Assembly: GCF_047470865.1 (NCBI RefSeq)
Contig: NZ_JAZDRH010000042.1
Coordinates: forward strand, 1-16,286
From: JAZDRH01 sp047470865
GTDB lineage: Bacteria > Pseudomonadota > Gammaproteobacteria > Pseudomonadales > Pseudomonadaceae
Length of the DNA: 16,286 bases
Direction of reading: 5' to 3'
Made by a program: the position numbers and the translations under genes
Shown: one piece after another, positions 5,762-13,704 of the stretch
Layout of the letters: each line of letters starts with the position of its first letter
Numbering within the stretch: the stretch's first letter is position 1
The notes under the pieces: generated by a model
What the model was told of the DNA's origin: nothing
The model's database searches: none
The model's input: the letters and a program-made list of their open reading frames with translations, nothing else

Positions 5762-6033
5762 TTACTCTTTGATAATTGTGATCTGGGTTTGTGGCTCAGG
5801 CAAAGGAATACCAAAACCACCTTTTTGTGGGCTATCATTTAAAGGCACCCTATCACCTTCATCATTATAGATAGCTTTGGGTGATAAATATTTGGCTAGA
5901 TTTGCTGGCAATTTTTCGTTAAAGGAATCTACTAGCCTGGTTTTGCGGTCATCAAACCATCCAGAAGTGATGCCTTGATTATTAGTGAATGTGTTTAAAG
6001 TACGCTCTTGAACGCCACCATGTAATTCTGCCC
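5762..6033 (-). pseudogene. Out-of-frame C-terminal tail of the NE0113-type protein
   Basis: This is the displaced 3' part of the gene at 6040-7023. After the tandem octamers the frame that continues reads WAELHGGVQERTLNTFTNNQ, then 70 more residues ending GFGIPLPEPQTQITIIKE and a TAA at 5762-5764. It has no start codon or ribosome-binding site of its own. Its codon use and residue mix look protein-like throughout, with no stop in 90 codons. If one octamer is removed, the two parts join into a single 417-residue protein. The tail is thus real coding sequence that is currently not translated with the CARF part, unless frameshifting occurs or the locus varies between cells. Confidence 0.75.
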
Positions 6034-6057
6034 AGTCTTTCAGTCTTTCAGTCTTTC
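6034..6057 (-). repeat. 8-bp tandem repeat, three perfect copies, inside a gene
   Basis: AGTCTTTC occurs three times in a row (6034-6041, 6042-6049, 6050-6057). On the coding strand this reads GAAAGACT x3. With three copies the frame hits TGA at 6040-6042. With two copies it reads through into a 90-residue tail. One copy or four also fail. It is a classic slipped-strand switch structure or a recent duplication. Confidence 0.95.
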
Positions 6058-7023
6058 AAGAGATTCCTGATAGCTTTGGCCTGGCTCAATATTGGTTAAA
6101 GACAAAACAGTGTCTAAAAATAACTCTAACAGGGTAAGATCTGCCCTTTCCTTAGCAGGTCTGTATAACGTTGAGTCACCTTTTTGCGTGCCATTTACGA
6201 GCATTAAGTAAAACGCAAACTCAATAAAATTTGGCTTAAACTCCTGCTGGCAATTCAACTGCTTATTTTTATCTGCTACAACTATGGTACGTTTTTTGAT
6301 GTTGATGATGAGTTCAATATCTTCAGGGTTCTCACCTAGGTTTATTAGCTGTACCAACTGATTAAACGTAATTTTTGTTTTCTCTTTTAATAACAGTTTG
6401 GGTAAGTTATGGCGATGACGAATAAAGGGAATATTCGCTAAGGTTACTTGCGCCTGGCTGGCATCTAAGCCAGCTATTACATTCCCACTATAATCTTTTA
6501 TCTGACGGTAATCGGGATTTTTTGTTGGATACCAAAAGTTAGGCTTTCCTTCATAACCTTCGCTAACCAATACGTGCGATAATGTATCTTGCTGTCGGCC
6601 AAATAAACTCATTACATAGCCTAAGTAAAAGGTCATGGTTTTACGACCACCTGCCAGTGAGGCATGCAAAATGCAGTTTTCATTATCTGTAATCTGTTGC
6701 ACTTGGTGCATAATAAAGTTAGCCAGTGCTTCATGATCAGCCAAGGAGCGAGCATCTTCAACATACTGACCTTGTTCATTTGTAACAACTAATAGTTGTT
6801 CCTCACCAAATTTGGGTATTGGTAGAGACAGTTCATGACAAAGGCGCTCAAGCTGTTTACCTACAATAAGTCCTTGGCGCACCTTTTCTGCACCTAATGA
6901 CGTGGTAATAATACGTAGTTCAGTAGGCCAGCTTAATTTTTGCTCAGCAATGGCATAAAGGGTTTCTGTCACCACTTGTGGTGATGAGCCTACCGTTGAT
7001 AGCAAGATACTTTGGCTATGCAT
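6040..7023 (-). CDS. NE0113/Csm6-type CARF protein, C-terminally truncated by frameshift
   Basis: The 327-residue product begins with SILLSTVGSSPQVVTETLYA (residues 5-24), the signature of the NE0113 (Cas_NE0113) family. It also carries SLAGGRKTMTFYLGY at about 122-136, the CARF ligand loop. Such proteins bind cyclic oligoadenylate. Databases name some of them CRISPR-associated ring nuclease Csm6, though the activity is not known for every branch. Residues after about 200 form a second region with RRPAKERAD-like basic/helical character. The frame stops prematurely in an 8-bp tandem repeat; the removed 90-residue tail continues in another frame. GAGGAG precedes the ATG. The gene lies 29 bp after the can2-like gene, so both are probably one operon. 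It may be switched off, or may work without its tail. Confidence 0.82.
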   Translation of the reverse strand: MHSQSILLSTVGSSPQVVTETLYAIAEQKLSWPTELRIITTSLGAEKVRQGLIVGKQLERLCHELSLPIPKFGEEQLLVVTNEQGQYVEDARSLADHEALANFIMHQVQQITDNENCILHASLAGGRKTMTFYLGYVMSLFGRQQDTLSHVLVSEGYEGKPNFWYPTKNPDYRQIKDYSGNVIAGLDASQAQVTLANIPFIRHRHNLPKLLLKEKTKITFNQLVQLINLGENPEDIELIINIKKRTIVVADKNKQLNCQQEFKPNFIEFAFYLMLVNGTQKGDSTLYRPAKERADLTLLELFLDTVLSLTNIEPGQSYQESLERLKD

Positions 7024-7052
7024 GTTTATTTAGCTCCTCGTTAAAAATATAT

Positions 7053-8303
7053 TTATTCCACTTCTTCAAGGGGGAAACTTCCAGTTTTCTTCCACTCTTT
7101 AAGCCGCTGAGTTAAGTTGCTTAAATGCTTAGGCTCTATTAATACTACCTCTCTATCTTTAGCCTGCTGGCGGAAACGTTCTGCTAAATCGTTATCTTCA
7201 TCCTTGTGCGGCCAACGCGCCATAACAAACCAGCGTTGCGCAAGCAGCCCACCACCGCGACGCCCTAAACCATCTAGTTTATCTAATGCTAGGTTCATCA
7301 CCTGCTGACGAGAAATATTAGCGGTTTTACATTCCACTACCACTAATCTATTGCGGCTACCAATAACAATATCTAGCTCATTGTGTTTAAAAGCAATATC
7401 TTCATGAAGATTACTAATTGCCACACTGCAGGCTATATCATTAATTCCTGCGTCGTCTAAGCATAGCCATAGATATTCTTCTAGCCAGATACCATGTAAA
7501 TAACGAAAGTTTTCCAGTGTATTAATAGTAAAGGTGACTGGCCTTTGTAATTGTAACGAGTTTTGGCAGCTAATTAGCCCTGAGTTTTGCAGTTGCTGTA
7601 AAGCATCAAGCCATGCTTGGCTAGTAATATTAAAACTGATACTTATTGGTAATGGGGCATTTTCTAGCTTTCGTCCTTCTAGTGCTGTAGAAAGTTTGTA
7701 GTTTAGCGTTTGAATGAAACTTCCTAAGTTGCCTGCCATATTCTGACCAAGTAAGCAGGTTATATCTTTACGATTTAATACAGTATCCCGCCATTTTTTC
7801 TGATCACTTAAAGCCGAATTAACCTGCAATCCGTTGGCTTTCAAAATATTCTCAGCTGTTAGTATGTTGTCTTGCAAGGGCTGTGTGAAAACTTCAGGAT
7901 AAATCGTTTCTAGCTTTTGCTGGGCCGTGTCACAATAAATAACTTCAACAGGTGCAAACTCAGGCTGCTCACAAGCTTGAATGAGAGCAATAGACATTAG
8001 TTTGTTCCCCCCTGTTGCATTTAAAGTTAGTTGCCCATGAGGTAAAATTTTACGAATCATCTTTAACTGTTGTACTGCCCAGTCTTTCATTTGCTGAAAA
8101 TCAGTCGAAGGTATGGTTTCTAAGATAATGATTTTTTCTTCATTAGCTACCAACCCTAGATCAACCAATATTCGGATAAAACTAGCAGCAGAGTCTTGTT
8201 TTTCTTCTGATATAGCTAAAAAAATATAATCCGCAATATGCGAATGTAATGGCAAAATATTTTGCAGTGTCTGGCCCGATAAAATACAGATATGCCCTGT
8301 CAT
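7053..8303 (-). CDS. can2: Can2/Card1-like CARF nuclease (DUF1887 type), copy A
   Basis: This 416-residue protein has the same build as the one at 2637-3779: an N-terminal CARF-like domain with LNATGGNKLM at about 94-103, a middle region, and a C-terminal PD-(D/E)XK nuclease. The last shows Glu275/276 in GIWLEEYLW, Asp311 in NELDIVIG and Glu324-x-Lys326 in VVECKTA. The catalytic set is complete. The two proteins align in motif order but differ strongly elsewhere, so they are old paralogues or separate acquisitions. AAGGA precedes the ATG. The gene is transcribed divergently from cas6 across a 264-bp control region and leads the NE0113-type gene. The likely role is a cyclic-oligoadenylate-activated nuclease. 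Confidence 0.88.
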   Translation of the reverse strand: MTGHICILSGQTLQNILPLHSHIADYIFLAISEEKQDSAASFIRILVDLGLVANEEKIIILETIPSTDFQQMKDWAVQQLKMIRKILPHGQLTLNATGGNKLMSIALIQACEQPEFAPVEVIYCDTAQQKLETIYPEVFTQPLQDNILTAENILKANGLQVNSALSDQKKWRDTVLNRKDITCLLGQNMAGNLGSFIQTLNYKLSTALEGRKLENAPLPISISFNITSQAWLDALQQLQNSGLISCQNSLQLQRPVTFTINTLENFRYLHGIWLEEYLWLCLDDAGINDIACSVAISNLHEDIAFKHNELDIVIGSRNRLVVVECKTANISRQQVMNLALDKLDGLGRRGGGLLAQRWFVMARWPHKDEDNDLAERFRQQAKDREVVLIEPKHLSNLTQRLKEWKKTGSFPLEEVE

Positions 8304-8567
8304 GCGATATTCCTTTCATATAGTTTTATCTGCTTGCTTCAATTGAATGTACTTTACTAAACTCCAAGATTAAGCACTTACATACAAGTTTGTCTATTTC
8401 ACACAGTACAGAATCTTTTGTAGTGTATTTAGCGTTTCGCCAGTGAAGCTACATAAGTCTAAAAGTGTGCATAACTCCTGTTTCTTCTGTTTTTTTTCGC
8501 TATATTAACGCTATAGTTAATCTAATAACTGTTAGTGCTGTAGCAACTTACTCTAGAAGGATTTATT
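8304..8567. promoter_or_regulatory. Divergent control region between can2-like gene and cas6
   Basis: The region holds the operator-like site at 8382-8395 (ATACAA-GT-TTGTCT) and, near cas6, two direct repeats at 8498-8508 and 8509-8520 (CGCTATATTAA and CGCTATAGTTAA). An inverted pair, TTAAC-GCTATA-GTTAA, lies at 8505-8520. Possible -10 boxes for cas6 are TATATT at 8501 and TATAGT at 8512, but no convincing -35 is seen. Both the effector operon and the accessory operon must start here. Confidence 0.5.
8382..8395. promoter_or_regulatory. Candidate operator in the divergent region
   Basis: ACAAGTTTGT is the exact reverse complement of the decamer at 422, 5527 and 5662. The right half TTGTCT is perfect. 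It lies 79 bp before the can2-like ATG at 8303, the same distance as the 5526 site from its gene. The role is inferred. Confidence 0.42.
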
Positions 8568-9419
8568 GTGTTTGAAACAGCCCCACCAACATCCATATTG
8601 CAACAACCCTTTGAGCTGAAATTTAGCCAACCACCTAAGCTGCCAGTTTATACAGGGTCGATGTTTAGAGGGGCGTTAGGCCATGCCTTGCATAAACTAT
8701 ATTGTCGCTGCACTAGTCTGCATCAACATAAGGATGACTGTTTATTTAGTCTACTATTTATTGGACCCAAAACTGAGAAATGGCAAGCCACCTCACCTTG
8801 TTTTGCCTTTTCTCCATTAAGCTCAAAACAAGGGACTGATAATATTTTATTTGGTAATATTTATCTTTTTGGGCCAGCCATTAACTACCAAAAAGAGTTT
8901 CTTCAGGCCTTTTGCTTAGCTTGCGCAGATGGCCTTACCGAAAACAAACTAGTGGCTATTTGCCATCTTCTACCCCTTCAAGCTATAGGTTATCGCCCCT
9001 TAGCTGATAGTATTAGCATACAGTTAACTACACCTTTATTTATAAAGCGCAAAATAAACGGAAGCCCGCAAGTTGTCACTCCTGAAATATTTTCTTTTAA
9101 CGACTTTTTAGTTGCTTTACATAGGCGCCTTAACACACTATCCCTGCTATACCAAACTCCACAATTTAGCGATTTAGACAACTGGTTCAAATTTTGTAAG
9201 CAACTAACATACAGCTATCAACTAGAGTATGTAAGTTATTCGCGCTTTTCGAGTAAACAGCGTAAGAAAATTCCCATTGGCGGTTTAATGGGAACAATAG
9301 ACTTATCAAGCAACTTATCGAACGAATTACAAGTTGCTCTACAGTTAGGTCAATGTTTGCATATAGGTGGTAAGGCCGCTTTAGGGCTAGGTGCCTATCA
9401 ACTTTCTAATTTAATTTAA
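8568..9419 (+). CDS. cas6: Cas6 crRNA-processing endoribonuclease
   Basis: This 283-residue RAMP protein cuts the repeat transcript 8 nt before each spacer. Domain signs include the N-terminal strand and loop YTGSMFRGALGHALH. A Cys/His cluster follows in residues 45-60 (CRCTSLHQHKDDC), as often seen in this Cas6 branch. The C-terminal part has YSRFSSKQRKKIPIGGLMG, then LHIGGKAALGLGAYQL, the glycine-rich loop of Cas6 (CRISPR_Cas6 type). The GTG at 8568 is the start, since AGAAGG lies at the right distance. It is the first gene of the effector operon, 21 bp before cmr1. It is not the Cas6 of type I systems, and no type I gene is present. Confidence 0.92.
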   Translation: MFETAPPTSILQQPFELKFSQPPKLPVYTGSMFRGALGHALHKLYCRCTSLHQHKDDCLFSLLFIGPKTEKWQATSPCFAFSPLSSKQGTDNILFGNIYLFGPAINYQKEFLQAFCLACADGLTENKLVAICHLLPLQAIGYRPLADSISIQLTTPLFIKRKINGSPQVVTPEIFSFNDFLVALHRRLNTLSLLYQTPQFSDLDNWFKFCKQLTYSYQLEYVSYSRFSSKQRKKIPIGGLMGTIDLSSNLSNELQVALQLGQCLHIGGKAALGLGAYQLSNLI

Positions 9420-9440
9420 CTTCAGTAAGGAATACTGCCG

Positions 9441-10595
9441 ATGGAGTTTATTCAACCCAAAACCATTACTGCATACTTTAAAATGCCTACCCCTATGTTT
9501 ATTGGTAATGCCGAGCAAAAAGCGGATGATAAACATATGCGTAACGCCTCTCTTAAGGGGGCTATACGCTTTTGGTGGCGCGCTACGCGTTGGGGCCACT
9601 TAGCAGAGAAGCTAGCTATAAAGGATGCCCTTGCCAAATTACATGAAGAAGAAGCCCTGCTGTTTGGTTCTGCCGAATCAGAAACAGGTAAGCAAAGCCT
9701 ATTTATTTTAACATCTGAGTTTAGCCGCTCTCCTAAGCTATATGAAGCCGGCAGTAAGGACTTGAGGCATCTAAGTTATTTATTAGGCATGGGGCTTTAT
9801 AGCCACAAGACAGGGTTACTTCGATCGCGCTTGGAGCTAGATGAGGGCGAGCTAATTGTTAAGTTTCGCTTTAAACCTTCCACTAAACCTGTTGATGCAT
9901 CCGTGGAACAACTCATAGTAGCTATTAAGGCTCTTGGTTTTTTTGGTGGCTTAGGCAGCCGTGCCCGTAAAGGCTTTGGTTCTTTGGCATTGCAACGTAT
10001 TGAGTATCAAGATTCAACACAAACATTTAACACTCTTGAGGATATTCAAGCGTTTATTAAAACACTGAATTTTTCTGCTACTAACGACAGCCCCCTGTCT
10101 GCTTTTAGCCAAGGTAGTCGTATCGATATTTCAGCTGAAGCTAACGCCAGCATGACATTGCTCAATAGCATTAACCATCAATTGCATAGTTACCGAGATG
10201 GGACAGATCGAAATGAAGAGCGGGAAAATAACTTTCCAAATGACAGGGTAATCGCCAAAAAAGCCGCTCAAAACCAAACAGTTACAGAAGTTCCTCAACG
10301 GAGTGTCTTTGGCTTGCCCCATAACTATCAGTGGAAGCAAGATAACAACAAATTAGATGTCACTGTTAAGGAAGAACAAATTAGCCGTCGTGCTTCACCT
10401 TTATTTGTTCATATACATGCTTTTCCAGACGGTAAGTGCGTAGCCATACAAAGCTTGCTTCCAACCCTATTTCTTCCACAGGGCGTAAAAATTGATATGA
10501 AAGGTAAAAAAGTTGAAGCCCGTATTAATTACCAAGTAATTCATACGTACCTTAACCGTTTTGAGCAGCGCAAGGAGCTACGCAATGGACGATAA
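9441..10595 (+). CDS. cmr1: Cmr1 RAMP subunit
   Basis: This 384-residue Cmr1 is a RAMP subunit at the head end of the Cmr complex, near the crRNA 3' side. The N-terminus shows MPTPMFIGNAEQK and then LKGAIRFWWRATRW, the standard Cmr1 motif. The glycine-rich GGLGSRARKGFGSLAL follows at about 170-185. Length and motif order are normal. AAGGA precedes the ATG. Its last 11 bases overlap the cas10 start. No break or missing element was seen. Confidence 0.93.
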   Translation: MEFIQPKTITAYFKMPTPMFIGNAEQKADDKHMRNASLKGAIRFWWRATRWGHLAEKLAIKDALAKLHEEEALLFGSAESETGKQSLFILTSEFSRSPKLYEAGSKDLRHLSYLLGMGLYSHKTGLLRSRLELDEGELIVKFRFKPSTKPVDASVEQLIVAIKALGFFGGLGSRARKGFGSLALQRIEYQDSTQTFNTLEDIQAFIKTLNFSATNDSPLSAFSQGSRIDISAEANASMTLLNSINHQLHSYRDGTDRNEERENNFPNDRVIAKKAAQNQTVTEVPQRSVFGLPHNYQWKQDNNKLDVTVKEEQISRRASPLFVHIHAFPDGKCVAIQSLLPTLFLPQGVKIDMKGKKVEARINYQVIHTYLNRFEQRKELRNGR

Positions 10596-12546
10596 ACAGT
10601 ATTTTCAATTTACTCTTGGTCCAGTACAAAGCTTTGTTGCTCAGGCTCGGCGCACCCGTGATTTTTGGGCAGGTTCTTTTATTTTGTCTTGGTTATCAGC
10701 TACTGCCATGGTCTGTATTCAAAAACAGGGTGGTACTATTAGCTTCCCTAAACCGGACTCTAATTATCTAAACTGGTTAACTAAAACAGATCTTACAGCA
10801 GGCGCCTTACCACCTCAGCAAGGCGGTATACCCAACCGTTTTAAGGCTGGCATTAGTGCCCAAGTACCAGCGCAGTTTAATCCTGAATTAGTAGTGCTTG
10901 CTGTACAAACTGCTTGGGAGGCTTTAGCTAAAAGTGTTTGGGATAATGATTTAGCCTTTCTAGATAACACAATAACAGCAGATATCTGGCAACGGCAAAT
11001 TAAAAGCTTTTGGGAAATAAACTGGATTATTTCTGATGATGAAGCGTCTAATGCGCTAAACCAACGAAAAAACTGGCGTAATTTAGTAGCTCCAACCGAG
11101 CCAGGACATAAATGCATGATGATGGATGGCTGGCAAGAGCTCTCGGGTATCACGCAAACCAACCTAACAAAAGTAAATAACTACTGGAATGCAATTCGTG
11201 AGAATACGCAACTTAAAGGTATTAAAACAGATTTGCGTGAAGGTGAACATCTTTGTGCTATGGCCTTTATTAAACGCCGTTTTTCTCGCTACTTTAGTCA
11301 AGTCAAGGTAGAGCTACCTCAAATAGAGTCATCGGATTCGTCGAACACTATTTATGGCTGGCAACTTCCTGTAGCTGTACCTTCTGTCGCCTTACTTGCA
11401 GTAACTACTTGGTTAGAACAACTTATTTTGCATGGCGGCATTGCACAGTGGGAAGCCTTTAGTCAAGCTTGCTCTAAAATTGCTGATTACTCTGAATACC
11501 AGCATATTAGTCATAATAAGTTCACCATTGCCATCAGCTCATTACAAGAAGCTGCTGAAAAGCGCGCAAAAGAGGATGGATTTAAGCATTTTTGGGCTGC
11601 TTTAGATGGGCAGGTATATTTTCCCCATATGCTGGCTAACCCTAATCTATTTGCCCCTTCAGATGCACCGCAGGTCACACGTGCTTTAGCCCAGTTAAAA
11701 GCATCTGCCGGAACAAACCTTACCAGCGAACCTTCTCCTTACTATGCAATTTTATTAATGGATGGAGATCAGCTTGGCAAACACATGGGCGATGTTAGCA
11801 AGCAAAAAGTGATTAGTGCAGCGTTAAATAGCTTTACTAATCATGCTGGTGATATTGTCCGCCAGCATAATGGTTTCTTGGTTTATGCTGGCGGTGATGA
11901 TGTACTTGCCATTTTACCATTAGAAGGCGCTTTAGATGCCGCTCGTGACCTGCGTGAGAATTATATTAAGTGCTTTAAAAAAAGCTCCATGAAATATGAC
12001 TGTGTTGTTGACTCTACTTTGTCTGGTGCCATTCAGTTTACGCATATTCGTATTCCTCTTACCCATGTTTTAAGCAATGCCCATGAGCTATTGGATCAAG
12101 TAGCAAAAGATAAAACGGGGCGAGATGCAATAGCAGTCCGTGTATGGAAACCTTCGGGGCAAACATTAGAATGGGCAATGCCATGGAGCAAGGCATTAGA
12201 TTCAAATAATAATGTTCAAATTGCCCAGCTAGCTAAAGCCTTCAGTACGCAAAATAAAGCATTTTCAAATAAGTTTTTCTATCGCTTTGAGCAGCTGGTT
12301 GAGCGCTTTACAAACCCACGCCATGACGTTTTAAAAAAACTCGTATTGACTGAGTACTACCATTCGTTTGATCAAAAAGATGCCAATACTGAACATATAG
12401 AACTATTGCTTGAACAGTGTGCAGTTTGGCAACGCACAGACGTTGAGCAAGGTTTTACTATTAATCCACATCAACCTTTAAATACAGATGCCGCCATGTT
12501 AGTTCGTTTCTTAGCGCAAAAAGGCATTGAGCGAGGGGCTGAGTAA
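10585..12546 (+). CDS. cas10: Cas10/Cmr2, cyclase intact, no HD domain
   Basis: This 653-residue large subunit begins almost at once with FTLGPVQSFVAQARRTRDFW, the first Palm-associated block. The HD nuclease domain that precedes this block in long Cmr2 proteins such as that of Pyrococcus is absent. Palm1 carries LLMDGDQLG with Asp393 and Asp395. Palm2 carries YAGGDDVLAI with GGDD at 436-439, the cyclase active site. It should make cyclic oligoadenylate from ATP when the complex binds target RNA, but is not expected to cut DNA. The ATG at 10585 has AAGGAG 7 bases upstream, and the upstream in-frame TTG at 10561 is rejected. TAATG overlap with cmr3 couples the genes. Confidence 0.95.
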   Translation: MDDKQYFQFTLGPVQSFVAQARRTRDFWAGSFILSWLSATAMVCIQKQGGTISFPKPDSNYLNWLTKTDLTAGALPPQQGGIPNRFKAGISAQVPAQFNPELVVLAVQTAWEALAKSVWDNDLAFLDNTITADIWQRQIKSFWEINWIISDDEASNALNQRKNWRNLVAPTEPGHKCMMMDGWQELSGITQTNLTKVNNYWNAIRENTQLKGIKTDLREGEHLCAMAFIKRRFSRYFSQVKVELPQIESSDSSNTIYGWQLPVAVPSVALLAVTTWLEQLILHGGIAQWEAFSQACSKIADYSEYQHISHNKFTIAISSLQEAAEKRAKEDGFKHFWAALDGQVYFPHMLANPNLFAPSDAPQVTRALAQLKASAGTNLTSEPSPYYAILLMDGDQLGKHMGDVSKQKVISAALNSFTNHAGDIVRQHNGFLVYAGGDDVLAILPLEGALDAARDLRENYIKCFKKSSMKYDCVVDSTLSGAIQFTHIRIPLTHVLSNAHELLDQVAKDKTGRDAIAVRVWKPSGQTLEWAMPWSKALDSNNNVQIAQLAKAFSTQNKAFSNKFFYRFEQLVERFTNPRHDVLKKLVLTEYYHSFDQKDANTEHIELLLEQCAVWQRTDVEQGFTINPHQPLNTDAAMLVRFLAQKGIERGAE

Positions 12547-13700
12547 TGAATTATGTATGTTGCCGTTTTTCACCCATTGATACGTGGTTTTTTCGCGAAT
12601 CACGCCCCCAAGGAAGTTTAGGCTCTAACGAGCTATCTAGTATTTTTCCTCCCTCAACTTCTACTATATTAGGTGCTCTACGCACCTTTATTGGGGACGC
12701 TTATCATGCAAAAAATGCGACTTCTTGGCGTCAATTTGATGCATTGACAGAGCTAAAAGCTATTATTGGCGATAGTAATTCCCTTGGTAGCTTAAGCATA
12801 TTAGGCCCTTATATTGCCTTTAAAAAACAACGTTTATATCCAGCTCCTGCGACCTTAATGGTAAAGGAAAACAACTACTTCCTACTGGATTTAGCGGGCC
12901 CTGTGCGCTGTGATCTAGGAAACGTTTTACTGCCGTCCTATCCCACTAAGGTTCAAGGCATACACTCTTTAGCAGGAGCTAAACCTGTTACAGATTGTTG
13001 GCTAACAGAAGCAGCTTGGATAGCAATTCTTGCAGGTAAAACCCCCACCCCAGATCAGGTAATCTCTAGCCAGCAACTTTTTACAGAAGAACCACGCATT
13101 GGGATAGCGCGCGACAATCAACGTCGTGGCGTTATACATGGCATGCTTTATCAAACACGTCATTTACGTTTACATGCCGATGTAAGTATTGAGCTTTTAG
13201 TCAGTGGTATACCTGATGACCTCGAACTCAATACCTCAGCAATGGTGCGTTTAGGTGGCGAAGGCCGGATGGCCAGCTTATCTATTGAGAACTGCACGAT
13301 AAAATGGCCACAATTCGAGCAGCATAACGATCCTTATGCTGTTATTTATTACATTACCCCTAGCTCATGCGCTCCACTGCAGCCAGCAGGCATTCCTGAA
13401 GGCTTTAATGCAATACAGGACACTAATAAATTACAAGCATGGCAAGGTAATATTTTAACCCTACCAACAACTATTTACAGCGTAGCCTGCGCTCGCCCTT
13501 TGCGTGAAGGTGGCTGGGATTTGGCCAAACACCAAGCCAAACCTGTACAAAGCTTATTAGCCCCAGGTAGCGCCCTGTTTTGTGCTAATTCAGCTGAAAT
13601 TTCTAAATTACATGGCCAATGCATAGACAAGGACTCTGCTTACGGTAGAGGTCAAGTCTTAGTTGGTCGCTTACCTATTAATAGTGCTTTTAGGAAATAA
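12546..13700 (+). CDS. cmr3: Cmr3 subunit
   Basis: This 384-residue RAMP protein binds the crRNA 5' handle beside Cas10 in the Cmr complex. The start FSPIDTWFFRESRPQ and then FPPSTSTILGALRTFIG are the family's N-terminal signature. The segment GIARDNQRRGVIHGMLYQTRHLRL (split at the central Gly) fits the middle of Cmr3. A glycine-rich LGGEGRMASL follows. The ATG shares one base with the cas10 stop (TAATG). Length is normal. No signs of decay. Confidence 0.93.
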   Translation: MNYVCCRFSPIDTWFFRESRPQGSLGSNELSSIFPPSTSTILGALRTFIGDAYHAKNATSWRQFDALTELKAIIGDSNSLGSLSILGPYIAFKKQRLYPAPATLMVKENNYFLLDLAGPVRCDLGNVLLPSYPTKVQGIHSLAGAKPVTDCWLTEAAWIAILAGKTPTPDQVISSQQLFTEEPRIGIARDNQRRGVIHGMLYQTRHLRLHADVSIELLVSGIPDDLELNTSAMVRLGGEGRMASLSIENCTIKWPQFEQHNDPYAVIYYITPSSCAPLQPAGIPEGFNAIQDTNKLQAWQGNILTLPTTIYSVACARPLREGGWDLAKHQAKPVQSLLAPGSALFCANSAEISKLHGQCIDKDSAYGRGQVLVGRLPINSAFRK

Positions 13701-13704
13701 TTTT

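Noticed and set aside
10561..10584. Extended TTG start for cas10.
   Set aside because: The ATG at 10585 has AAGGAG at ideal spacing, and the added residues are unlike the family start.
10815..11162. Open frame of 115 codons on the - strand inside cas10.
   Set aside because: It is antisense to a well-supported cas10 segment and has no ribosome-binding site or family pattern.
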